From assembly GCA_951799445.1 (NCBI GenBank), contig OX637287.1, forward strand, positions 52,481,724 through 52,545,723: DNA of 64,000 nucleotides, given 5' to 3'. The position numbers and the translations under genes were made by a program. Below are positions 34,473-46,262 of the stretch, piece after piece. This DNA is from Pseudisothecium myosuroides. Lineage: Eukaryota; Streptophyta; Bryopsida; Hypnales; Lembophyllaceae. Every line of letters starts with the position of its first letter. The first letter of the stretch is position 1. Below the pieces are notes generated by a model. That model made no database searches, was not told the DNA's origin, and saw nothing but the letters and a program-made list of their open reading frames with translations.

Positions 34473-36950
34473 TTTATGTCTTTCATTCACTTGCTATACT
34501 AGTAGTGAATGATGGAAAAAATTGTATACAATGAACTTTAGTCTTGCCTAGAATTCAGTCTATTTTCCTTCCCATGGCCGCCTGATATTTTTTTTTCACT
34601 CTTTCCTATTGGCCCAATGTAATTCCAGCTTTCTTTGATCACTTGTCTGTATTTGATTGAAGCTCACTGGTAGAAATGACAAGAAAGCTACCAACCATAA
34701 ATTGTTGAGTACTTTCAAATTCCATTTTGTTTTTCTATTAGTTTTTTTGTTGATCTCACCAAAGGCAGATTTGTACAAAATGTGTTATGGATAGGGTATC
34801 CAAAACCTAACAAATTGCTAACAAACTTGAATTAGAGTAGAACATAACAACACATTTAAGTAAGATGAGAGTGATTTTCTCAAAAGGAGGTTCATTTCAA
34901 AGAACAATTTCTAATGTCATAAACTACAAACACCACTACTGCACCCCTGCAATTTCATGCAACAACAAAACACTGTCAATTCCGGATTCCGAAATTCTAA
35001 CATAAAAAGAAATGCGCCAAGAAATTAACCACAATTGCAGCAATCAAAACCACCGCAAAATGTGCACCCAAATAATTGCTAATGCAACAACCTACAACAG
35101 TACACTCAATGTTCTCCAAGTATCAACCAAATTATAGCTCCTAGACAATCCTTCAAAGGTCCTCATGACTCTAAGATAGCAAAATGCAATACAAAGACTA
35201 CAAAATGGTCCGATTTCTAAAACTAGATTTTGAAATGTAAAAATTGTAATCAGAAACTTCGTGGCATTTGGAATTTCTTCGCTTGAGCAATTTGATCTAA
35301 ACCCAAACAGATACCACACACCACGCAGATTATGAAAACAACACAACTTCCTAACTCATCGTCCAACTGTTGAGAATTGATAAGGCTCCAACTTCCAGAA
35401 TCTAAAGCCTAAACCTCCCATGTCCAGACTCTAGCTCAGAGTACTCACGCCCAAACTCTTGAAGACAAAACCCAGCCACAAAATCGAGTGAGTTGTGACC
35501 TTGTGATATTAAAACTACAAACTTCTAAAATATTAAGTACGCATGTCCCTCCACAACTAATCGAATATAGCAACACAAAGATGAAGTTGAGCTCTCAACA
35601 TTCACACAAAGATGAGCAAAATGAAATCATTCAGGCATCACAAATCGTTGAATCTTACCTACAAGGCGCTCTAGAATTGCACACAAAATCGCCCAGCAAA
35701 ACACGCGCAGATACAAAATCCACGAAGACACACGAAGAAGCTCAGGCACCAAACCTTATCTGAGGAAACTCATGAGCAATTCCTATTTTTTGTTGTTACG
35801 GCACCAGATCAACGGCTGTGAGAAGCCTAAAAATTTTCAAACAAGATCTAAAGCCCACGTTCACCGTGATTTGCGGCGTTTTTCTACATTTATATCAACA
35901 GTGCTGGGGGTGGTTTAATTTTTTCCAACAACATCCAACCACTGAGGCATTTTTTGACTAGGGGTATACTCGGGGGGGGGGGCACAAACAAGAATGGAAC
36001 GCCACTTTGGGGAACCAAACCCTTATTAAGATATACAGTAGATTCAGAATGTACATTTTAAAACATACCATAGAATGCACTCTATAGTATTTCATCTGTT
36101 TTTGTGTTGGAATGTAGTTTCCACATGGAATTCAAGTGACTGGATCTCCAAGCAGGAATGACACAAGGAAAATTTGAGGGAAAATAATAGGGGTAGTCAT
36201 ACCTTCTCCAAAAACCAAATTTGTATGAAGAATAAGAAGTTCAAGAATAAAAATAAGAGCCAATAGGAAGCCGTTCAACATGAAGAAGGTGTGACATCTC
36301 TTTTGTGTCATTGCTAAGCAAGAATGAGAAGTGTTCACCTTCGAAGGATGTTGCGCCAATGTTGTGCTAAGATGCTGCGTGTCCAACGCTGCACAAGAAA
36401 ATCCTGTCGATGCCAAGTGTCAATTAATTAGTGATTGCGGTTATTGTTGTGGCGAATATAGTTACTGTTGGGATGGGGGGTACTTTCCTCGCAAATTGAG
36501 TGAACGTGGCACGTGGAGGTGAAAGTGAGGTGAAAAATTCTCTAGCAAAATCTTCTTCATGCCCATTCTTGACTTTGGGAGGAGAATAATTGCCATTCTC
36601 AATGTTCAAAGAATGGGGCTTTTGCAAGCCACGAACAGCCAATGAGAAGGCACCACGTCCCCATTCTCAGAAGATTGAGAATGGAGTGAAGAAAGTGTGA
36701 CTGCCTTAATGATTCTTTGTCGGAATAAGGTATTGAGTTCTATCTTTTCAATTTGGCCCAAAATAAACTTAGAGCTTCACTACCAATTCCCTAGCAAGTT
36801 GCTTGGTCGGGGCTTGAGCATGGGCGGTGGAGAATTGCGGCCCCACCGGATACTTGGCTAGGGATACTTTGAACCCGTCCACGCCAAAGTGGCCGCTCCA
36901 AACCATAGGATGCCGTCTTCGCCAAATCAATTGACTATGAGGCAAAGATT
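34473..36950. other. Intergenic, no supported gene
   Basis: Several 60-106 codon frames exist but none resembles a known family. Composition becomes less AT-rich at 35,300-36,900. A G run lies near 35,972-35,980. Confidence 0.35.
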
Positions 36951-37260
36951 CACTAGAAGAAAACTGCGTTGTACTTGTCAAAAATTGCATTTTACTCAAC
37001 AAACAAGTATGGAATCGATTTTGTTGAGGTCTCCCTTCGTAACGCAAAATTTTGCATACTAATACAAAATTATGCATTGTACTTGTCAAAAATCTGCATT
37101 TTACTTGTCAAATTTTGTGTTGAAACGTTAAAACGCATAATTTTGCGTTACAAAGGGACAAATCAACAAAATTGATTCCATACTTTTTTGTTGAGTACAA
37201 CATAGTTTTTGTCAAGTAAAATGCAACTTTTGACAAGTAAAATGCAGTTTTCTTCTAGTG
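36951..37260. mobile_element. CACTA-type MITE, 310 bp, target duplication ATT
   Basis: It begins CACTAGAAGAAAACTGCGTT and ends with the complement CTTCTAGTG. ATT flanks both sides (36,948-36,950 and 37,261-37,263). Arms are complementary over most of the length, with TTGACAAGTAAAATGCA motifs reiterated. Confidence 0.85.
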
Positions 37261-37263
37261 ATT

Positions 37264-37844
37264 TTGTCAACCCGTGTTTTGTACTCTTCCGTATTGCTTC
37301 TTGTTGGTTTTTGTGTTATCTTGTGTGTGTTTTTTATTTTATTTGTACTTTGTTACTGACAACTTTCAGTTTTTATATTGAATTTTTATGAAAAAGACCA
37401 TTGTTCCAAAATTCATCAAATATTATCAAAAATTATATGAGCTCAATTCTTGTTGATTCAAGTTTTTGCAACTTGTAGTATTTGAATTATTTATTTATTT
37501 GTATCTCATAGATTGTATTTTTGTCTATATAGAAAGCTTTCATTCATTCCATTTGGATTAGTGATGTAGAAGTATGGAGCATCTTGTTTTGGAGCCAATT
37601 ACAACATTGTTAAAAAAAATTTATTTACAGTATTTATTTTTTAACTCCACATTTAAAATTCTTAACTAAAGCAACCGCATTAAAGTATATAATTCAATTT
37701 TTTGGCCGTGTTCTTAGGGCAGGGATGTCGGGGATGTCTCCTTGGCCAAAACATGCCCGGGACGTGAAAGGCTTGGGCCAACCTATTTACCCAGCTTTGT
37801 TTGGGTGTTTGGGGGAATGGGTGGCGATGCTCTTAGATCAGCAT
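37264..37844. other. Intergenic, nothing recognised
   Basis: AT-rich at first, then a GC-richer stretch from about 37,720. No gene supported. Confidence 0.35.
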
Positions 37845-38141
37845 CATTAGAGGAGATTTGGGCTTCTAAGAGCCCGCGAGTTCCCGGACTATGGGAACTC
37901 TGCAGGACTGTTGGGACGTTGCCGCATGGCCAGTCTGACCTGGCCAAGCGACTGCCACGTCATTTTTTTTTTTTTTTGAATTTTTTTGAATTTTTTGAAT
38001 TTTTTTTAGTATTCTTTTAACATTTTAATAACTTTTATTTTTTATTTTTTTAATAATTTTTTTTTCTAACAACAGGGGCTAGTTCTCAGCATTGAGAACA
38101 ACCTTGAAATGGTCTTCCAGAGGCTCAGATCTCCTCTAATG
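37845..38141. mobile_element. MITE, CATTAG family, copy 2
   Basis: Ends CATTAGAGGAGATTTGGGC and the near complement CAGATCTCCTCTAATG. The interior has GGGAACTCTGC and a GCCAGTCTGACCTGG block like the copy at 2,345-2,638, plus a poly-T tract. Confidence 0.75.
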
Positions 38142-40742
38142 AAACTCCGTCCCACCTCTGGTCGAAGTTGAGTAAAAACCGCAACACCATTCAGTTGGTG
38201 GCCAAGGCATCCGTCATGAGAGGCTTCAGCAGTTCAGCATTGGTGGGGGAGGGCATTGGTGCTCCGTCTGGAGGCTAACTTATGATTCAGTTGTATCTAC
38301 AATGGATGGAATCCTGGAAGGTGGTCGGCCACTTCAGACTTTCAGATGGACCGTTCATTTCATTCGGGCATAACTTACTTATTTAACATAACATGACGTG
38401 AAGAAACAGGGAAAAGGAGGGCCCTCGCTTTCAGACAGTCAGTAATGTACGTGGTAACTTACTCTTTTTTATAACGAAACTTCAGTTCAGTTCAACGGAC
38501 ATTTGCAACCAATGATACTTTCAAAAATAATTTTAAAAACAGGAAAACTGATGGCATTCTCCACCTGACGGAAGTCTCAAAACCTATATGAAGCTAAGTT
38601 AGATACGGGATTAAAACAAAAGCTTTTTTAAAGCTTTTTTCACTTTGCAATAGAAATGACAATTTTGATTTAAAAAAAAGCCTTTGAACTTTAGGGGTTA
38701 ACTTAGGACATGCTTTTGTAGGGAAAGTGGAGGTGTTTGCACAGTTTAGTTGTGGTGATTTTTTCTATATTTTAGGAAATTGATGTTGATGAAACAGACG
38801 ATTTCAATTGAATTTTTCTGCCCACTTTGATATATTCTTGGGAATCCGTAGCAAGGACGCCGTAGGATACCAAGGAGGCGTAACGTGACCATGCCAATTT
38901 AATTCGTTTTCTAGGATTTTGAAGAGCCGCATGTTCTGTGGCATAATGCAAAAGAAAGAATATGCCTATGGGATCTAGCGGAAGGATCACCTTGAAATTC
39001 AAGATTAATTAGACCTCAAGTCTCTTATTATTATGCAAACTAAAGAGACTTGGCCAGATCCCTCTCCACTCTGACTTCAGGAATGTCATGGAGGCGAGGT
39101 GTACCTGTGATGATCGATTTAAAGCTCATCATACCTTTCCTTTTCTTTTCCAAAGCATACGTCAAGTAATTGTGACACTCCAAGCACTCGATCAATCACA
39201 AGCAGGTCCTCGACTGGAGCAGGCTAGTTGTAGATCCTGGGCAAGTAGCGGCAGAAAGAGAGGTAAATGGATCCCCACGTGCGCTGTCTGTAAGAAACAA
39301 ACACCTCATTCGGGGATTGGGGAGTCAGGGATTTTCTTAACTTGTTGAGAAAGCCAGTGCCCGGATGACAATCGCTTAAAATTTGGTGAAGGAAGCACTG
39401 TATTTCTACATTCATCCATCTTTCGGACCCAAAAACACCCACTTTTCAATTGCGGAGTATAAGTATCCTTGCACTTTTTCATCTAAATTAAGTGACTTCA
39501 TCTGCATTTAAAATAGAAATGGAAAATTTCTGGCAAAAGAAAGACTACCGTTATAGATTTATTTTAAAATGGTGCAATCTGGCCCATGCTGCCCTTAAAA
39601 AAAGGGGCTGGAGGGGACCCGACTGTTCAACCTGGTCATGGTGCAGTTAGAAGTGAAGTGAAGTTGAGGAAAGGCGATATCTGAGCGACTGATCATGCCT
39701 GTGTCCGCCAAAGGAAACGAACGAAGATTTTTATTCTTGAATTGGAGGCATGTTGGAATTGACTGACGGAATTGAAGAGCAGCTCGGTATCAGCTTTCGA
39801 TCGGTAAGGAAAAGCAAGTCAGACTCGCAGCAGCAGCAGCAGCAGCACCGCCCATCTCAGAGGATCCATCGAATTAGTATTATGCTGGCGAATGTACTGC
39901 GGAATCATGGTTTTGGTGGACATGGAGAATGCAGTGGAGAGAGTCCATCAGGGTCAGAGCTTGCATCGAGAGCGGGAGGAGGTAGAAGCTAGTGCCCTTG
40001 CTTGTGCTTGTCGATCGTTGTCATGCATACATGTTATTGATAATTACTTCAAACTTTGGTTGAGGTTCCGGACCGGGGGTTGACGTTGTAAGGCAGTAAC
40101 CGAACGAGGGTGTGTCCAGACTTAGTATATATGTTTCGACAAACTGTTACATCTTTGGAATTTGCTGCGCGCTTCGATGAGAGAATTCAAGAGGGTTCAA
40201 GCTGCCAAGTGTATGTCGCTTAGCTTGTGCGGTAGCAGCCGCAGCTGGGATGGCGAGGAGACGCGAAACAATTAGACCACACGTAAGACACACTGTTAGT
40301 AGATATGGGTCTACGATTCTTTCAGTTCATGCTTGGGTGTCGTGGATGTCAATTAAGCGAACAGGCGCATACGGCGTCACTCGTTTCGTTGATGCAACAA
40401 TAATTCGTTCGAACGAGCGCTACCTCGCTTTCTCCTCACTTTCTCCCTAGCAATTCCTTGGTCTCTGAGTTTGTGCTAGCTAGCCTGGTACGTCAATCTG
40501 TCTCGAGAGTGGGTTAGAAAGAAACTATAAAGTACACCATGTACCAATTCCAATCAGAAATTTACGTCAACCCGTGAGGCGGAGTCGAATCTTTTATTTC
40601 TATCAGGTTTGCTGATGCTTGCTGCGAGCGCCGGTAGTCAGTCTGTACCTTTGAGAGGAGAGCGTCTAAAGATCACAGTAGCAATGTAAAATTACGCAGT
40701 TGTTTTTGTTGAGCAAGCATCTCCACTCCAATTTCGCAACGA
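38142..40742 (+). promoter_or_regulatory. Upstream flank of the HAK/KUP gene
   Basis: Composition is close to 50 percent GC, unlike the transposon tracts. A TTAA-family end remains at 38,640-38,702 (CTTTAGGGGTTAA). A short (CAG)n run lies at 39,828-39,847 inside an otherwise unsupported 80-codon frame. No TATA box is called. Confidence 0.4.
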
Positions 40743-40864
40743 TACTGTAGTTTAATTAATGAACTGGACATAGTTTAATTAAAGAACTGTTATTAGGTTA
40801 TTTATGACTTTGTCCGTCTTACGAATCGTCGGTGATGTTTAGTTCTTTAATTAAACTACTGTAG
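40743..40864. repeat. Small inverted repeat just upstream of HAK/KUP
   Basis: ACTGTAGTTTAATTAATGAA and its near complement (ending CTACTGTAG) enclose about 122 bp, and a third copy of TAGTTTAATTAAAGAACT lies inside. It ends 58 bp before the start codon, so it would be in the promoter or 5' leader. Confidence 0.65.
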
Positions 40865-40922
40865 AATTTTCAGGCTAGATCGTACGACTAGTCTACCCCG
40901 AGTCTGTGTGGCTGCCTTCACC

Positions 40923-43900
40923 ATGGCGACTCCTGCGTCGCCGCTCGGCGCTGCTGGGAATGGACAACATCATGGGGAAACGAACGAAGTAGGGGAGAGC
41001 TCACCAACTCCCGAATTGGCCATACGAATCGAGGAAGATGAGGAAATTCTTCGAGACGCCGAAGAAGTGGGCGCGACCAAACTGCGAGCGGAAGGAGGGA
41101 TCATCCGACGCTTGTCGCGGAAGCTCACGCGCCCCGATTCTCTGGACGTGGAGTCCATGCGCGTCAGAGGAATGGACAATGCTGCTCAAGTAAGCTGAAC
41201 ATGCAAAAAATAAATAACAGTCTTCCCCGTCAGTGTAATTGTTGTCCGTGTAATAATGCTTCTCTTTCTCGCAATTGAACGAATGTGTGTCAATTTGGGT
41301 CCCCCCCCCAAAAAAAAACAACAACAAACCATCAACAATAATTATTCTCCACGATATATTTATCAGTGTACTATTTCCGATAGTAATCGACAGGTAGCTA
41401 GCCCTGACCCCAGCCTAGCCTGTGGTAGAATTGGTCTGTCTGATGGGGCAGCTTGGGGTTCTTGGGCGTGCAGATGCCATCGACGGCTCTGATTCTGAAA
41501 CTGGCGTTCCAGAGCATTGGAGTGGTGTATGGCGATCTGGGCACTTCCCCGCTGTACGTGTACAGCAGCACCTTCACGAATGGCATCAAAAACAACCAAG
41601 ACATTTTTGGCGTGCTCTCTCTCATCATCTACACCATCATCGCCGTCCCCCTCATCAAGTACATCTTCATCGTCCTTCAGGCGAACGACAACGGCGAAGG
41701 TGAAGCTAGCTAACGTCGTCGTTCCAGATTACTGCTCTGATTGCGAGATCTCTGTGGTGTGCTTTTTTTCATTTTTTCTTGGATTTCTTGCTCTATATAT
41801 TGCATGATATGTTAGAACTGAAAGCATACGAATGGAAACAGCAGCGGAGCGTACGAATTTAATTGGTCGTGCGTGTGATGTTGAAGCGCAGGTGGAACAT
41901 TTGCATTATACTCCTTGATATGTCGGCACGCGAAGATCAGCTTGGCACATAATCGGCAGCCGACGGACCTCAACATTTCGAGCTACAAGCTCGAGACCCC
42001 TTCGAGGAAAATGAAAAGATCCAATTTCATCAAGGAAACGCTGGAGAATAGCCGATTCTGGCAGAATGTTCTGCTTGTGGTGGTGCTCTTGGGGCCATGT
42101 TTGGTGATTGGCGATGGTTCCTTGACGCCTGCTATTTCAGGTATTTGATCAGTCCGCACAGAAAAGTAGCTAATGGGGAGTCACTGTAGATTTCGGTGAA
42201 CTCGATCGTTAAATTCTAAACTTCGTGAACCCCCATCCTCTTGCACTTCATCCCTATTCTCATGGCACGAAATGCAGGAGTAGGTGATCAGCTCTAGAGC
42301 ATTCTCCATTCAAAATTTCAGTTTCCATTCTTTGTCTTCAATGCTGCTAATTCTTCAGGGAGGGGGCACAATTTATCGCATATGTGACAGTGGTGTGATG
42401 GAGTGCAGTTCTGTCAGCAATTCAGGGAATCCAAGTGCAAGTGCAAAGCCTTTCACCCAGTAAGTAAAAAAAATTCTGACCCCCTGGTGGATGCAATCAC
42501 TGACCGGTAATTGAAAAGGCTCCAGCAATGGCTTTGTTAAAGTAAATACTGACGGAGTGGGCATATGATCCTGGTGAATGCTTTTAATGGATTTTTGCTT
42601 GCCTGGCAGATATTACGGTTGTTATCACGATAATAGTGCTGGCATGCCTGTTCAACCTCCAGCGCTTCGGCACTCACAGGGTAAGCGCATAACTAATAGA
42701 CACTTGTTTGATAAGTTTTGCTAACTAGCAAGGAGATGCAAAATGAAAGGGGCTTGCACCCCACCTCGTCCATCGTGGCGTTCACCAGCAAGGAGATGCA
42801 ATCATTCTTTTCCTCCGACCAGTGGTGAACTGCACCAAGTTGCAATTGGCGCAAGAAATGAGCCTGAATGCTCGACAATTAATGACATACATTATATTTG
42901 TGGCAATGAATTAATACCTGGGACGGCATGCAGGTGGCATTCTTGTTTGGACCCGCGATGTTGATATGGTTTTTATCAATCGGAGTCATTGGGTTGTTCA
43001 ACATTTTCCGATGGGATCCCTCAGTCTTCAAGGCTCTTAATCCTTATTACGCCATCTCCTATTTCACCCGAAATGGACATGACGCGTGGGCTTCATTGGG
43101 AGGCGTGGTCCTCTGCATTACAGGCAATGCTTCCTCCCACCTCTTCAATACAGTGCTTGGGAAACCACATAATAAGGCTCGAGAAGGCTATAAGAAAAAA
43201 AGTGCTAAGCAGTACTTTTAAGTCAAGAATGTGCAAGAATATGGTTCTTGGTTCGTAAGAGGGCTAACAATGAATGCAGCATAATGAGTTATTACCCTCC
43301 GCCCCTCCCCCTCTCAACACAAAAAAAACTGGGCTTATTTGCCTTGACAGTTCAATTTAGCATTGTGACATATTTTGAAAGCCTGACTAGTGTGAGTGAC
43401 AGGAAATTTCAAACTGTCGGTTTAAAGGTCATATTGAAGAGGTCTGAGTGTGTTCTCGATCAAGAGCACGATTTTTTCTTCTAAGCTTTGAATTAATTAA
43501 AATTAGTTGGGGCATACGTTGGAGGTAGCTGGGATTATTATGCAAAAGACTACGACAGTACAGTACTGACGTAAAATTTGTTTCGTCCCGACTACGGCTG
43601 CTGCAGGAACGGAGGCCATGTTTGCCGATTTGGGCCATTTCACTGTAAAATCAATGCAGGTGATACAACTTGCTCAATTCGATGACAGAGACTAATTATA
43701 GCTTGATTTATAACGTTCACTTTGTATGCTGGTTCTCATCCTATCCGCTCATTCCATCATCGATTGGGTGCTAATTCATACCTGAGGAGCTGATAAATTG
43801 AGAACTGCAGGTTGCATTCACATGCCTGGTGTTCCCGTCGCTGGTGTGCGCCTATATCGGCCAAGCTGCGTTTTTGATGAAGAACCAATCCACTGATGAT

Positions 43901-45489
43901 ATCGAGTTCACATTCTACCGATCCATTCCAAGTAAATTGCTCCGTCCCAATGGAACATTTATTATACCAGCTCCAATAGTTTCAGTAGTGCACTGTTTTT
44001 ATTACTGGCTATGGCGGAGGAATTATGATCTGACTTATGAATTGTGCATATTGTGTTCGTGTCCGTAGAGCCCGTGTACTGGCCAATGTTCGTGGTGGCC
44101 ACATGCGCGGCCATCATTGCCAGTCAAGCCATGATCTCAGCGACATACTCCATGATCCGCAATGCAATGGCACTGGGTTGCTTCCCTCGTGTGACCGTCC
44201 GTCACACCTCCACCAAGGTGCACGGCCAAATCTACATACCCGAAATAAACTGGATCATCATGTTGTTGAGCATCACCATAGTCGGCGGATTCCGCAGCAC
44301 GACTCAGATCGGACATGCCTACGGTGAGTTTTACTTCAAAGAAATAATCCGTAACGCCTTCTTGCCAACAAAAATTGTAACTAAGATTCAGGCAGATGAC
44401 TCGTGTTACAAATGAATATTATTGCCGGTGATCAAAGGAATTGAAAAATTGGAATCACTGAGAAGCGGTGCCGTGGGTGTTGCAGGGATTGCGGTGGTGG
44501 GCGTCTTCTTCATCTCGACGTGCCTGCTCACGCTCATCATGGTCATGATCTGGCAGACGAACCTCGTCCTGTGCATCCTCTTCTTCGTCGTGTTCGTGGC
44601 CATCGAGGGCACCTACTTCTCGGCCGTGCTCTCCAAGGTGACGCAAGGGGGCTGGGTGCCGCTCGTGATCGCAGCGTGCTTCCTCACCATCATGTTCTCG
44701 TGGCACTTCGGCACCAGGATGAAGCGCCTCTACGAAATCTCCCACAAGCTGTCCATGGACTGGGTGTTGTCCACCGTGCAGAACCTGGGCATCTCACGCG
44801 TGCCCGGCGTTGGACTGGTGTACACGGAGCTTCCGCAAGGCGTTCCGGCCATTTTCAGTCACATCATTAGTAACCTCCCGGCGATCCACTCCACCTTGGT
44901 GTTTGTGTGCATCCGCCACATTGCGGTGAGTACCGTCCCGGAAGAGGAGCGCATTCTCATCCGAAGGCTGGGTCCGCGGAAGTACCGGATGTTCCGATGC
45001 GCGGTGCGCTATGGTTACACGGATCACGTGGATGGGCCAGAGTCGGACCAGAGTTTGGAAGCCATGCTGCTGGCGAGTTTGCAGAGGTTTATCAGAACGG
45101 AGAGAGCGGAGACGAATGGGGCAGCATCGCCAGGGCATGGCAACAAACAGGAGGGAGCGCACGTAGAGCAGGCTGGAGTGGCAAGAGAGGATGCGAAGGC
45201 GGTGTCGCAGTCCAAGCAGCAGCAGCAGCTGCAGGAGGAGGAAGAGGAGACAGAAGAGGAGGCCAGGAAGGTGGACGAGCTGCTGTTCTTGCAGAAGGCG
45301 AGAGACGCGGGGGTGGTGTACGTGCTCGGCGACAATGATGTGCATGCCAAGAGCGATTCCTGGTTCTTCAAAAAGATTGTGATCGATTATATCTACAGTT
45401 TCTTGCGACGGAATTGCAGAACCAACACTTTGTACTTGAGTATCCCTAAGGCAAGGTTGCTCAAGGTCGGGATGGAGTATTATGTTTGA
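40923..45489 (+). CDS. HAK: HAK/KUP/KT high-affinity potassium transporter
   Basis: This is a plasma- or endomembrane potassium uptake permease, probably a proton-coupled importer as in the family. Ten exons join without a frame break: 40,923-41,189; 41,474-41,699; 41,892-42,140; 42,409-42,459; 42,610-42,680; 42,934-43,123; 43,607-43,659; 43,811-43,931; 44,069-44,323; 44,486-45,489. Together they give 828 residues, within the family's usual range. The start is ACCATGGCG, a strong context. Residues 105-117 hold the signature [13 protein letters not shown]. Other family motifs are [63 protein letters not shown] and [10 protein letters not shown]. The long cytosolic C-terminus has RYGYTDHV, a Gln/Glu-rich insert near 735-760, and ends in [11 protein letters not shown]. 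Intron 6 is GC-AG rather than GT-AG. It is the only intact gene in the window. Clade placement within HAK/KUP is not attempted. Confidence 0.95.
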
Positions 45490-45555
45490 ACGGTAGAATC
45501 TTGATCTATGGTTCTGTAATCGCGTTTGACCCATTGCATTCTCTATCTTGGGGAA

Positions 45556-45561
45556 AATAAA
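45556..45561 (+). promoter_or_regulatory. Candidate poly(A) signal of HAK/KUP
   Basis: AATAAA lies 67 bp after the stop codon. Plant signals are loose, so this is positional support only. Confidence 0.4.
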
Positions 45562-46262
45562 TTAACGACGACTAATAGTACAGTTCTTATCAATGAACCA
45601 TTAAAAAGGCACAAGTCAGGACTGAGTATTGGTGTACATTAGATGATGTAAATTAGATAATTCTTTATCTTATCTTTCTTGTGCAGCTTACTCTGTGAGT
45701 GCCAGTGCCATTGCCATCAGCTTTGGCATGACTACTCTCGTCTTGCTGAATGGTTTAGGCACAGCCAGATTTCTCTGATATTACCTTCTCAAATACCACA
45801 CCCTCTGTCCACTCTCGCCAAACCCTAGGGAATGAAGGTAGCAAATTCAAAACTCAATCTGCACGTACTCTCGCTATCTCTCTTGCTACAATGGCGTCAC
45901 AGGAAGAAGATGCATGCAAATGTGATAAGATTTTCAAGTAGTGTATTAATTCTCATGAAATATTTGGTCACAATTTCGAAACTAAATTCCGACGTCGAGA
46001 CGACAGAGTGCTTCTGGGAGGGAAAAAGAGCCATCAAATATTGATCAGACCCACGACCCAACGACTGCAATAGCAGCTTTGGTCATAATTATGCTTGTGC
46101 AAACATAAATCTTACAGCTGAAGAAACAGCCAGCCATCTTCGAATTTGAAATCCTGGATACCACTGCACCCAAACAGGTTCTACGAAAGTAACGAATGTC
46201 ACTCAGCATCAGAAAATGAATTGAGATAAGAAATTATCTTAGGATTGAAGCTGTAGTTGCAG
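45562..46262. other. Intergenic between HAK/KUP and the oxygenase pseudogene
   Basis: No intact gene. A GTGCAG acceptor-like site at 45,681-45,686 precedes an open stretch reading AYSVSASAIAISFGMTTLVL, which looks like a membrane segment of an orphan exon. Confidence 0.35.

Noticed and set aside
36132..36416. 94-codon minus frame with a hydrophobic stretch
   Set aside because: No splice context, homology or composition support; likely chance.
43124..43130. Frameshift in HAK/KUP at the end of exon 6
   Set aside because: The apparent break is resolved by a GC-AG intron that keeps the conserved sequence in frame.
45217..45260. CAG/GAG-rich run as a pathogenic-type microsatellite
   Set aside because: It is a short in-frame Gln/Glu-rich stretch in the variable cytosolic tail of HAK/KUP and is imperfect.
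44794..45534. 246-codon minus-strand frame under HAK/KUP exon 10
   Set aside because: It is the antisense shadow of the GC-rich last exon and has no motif of its own.
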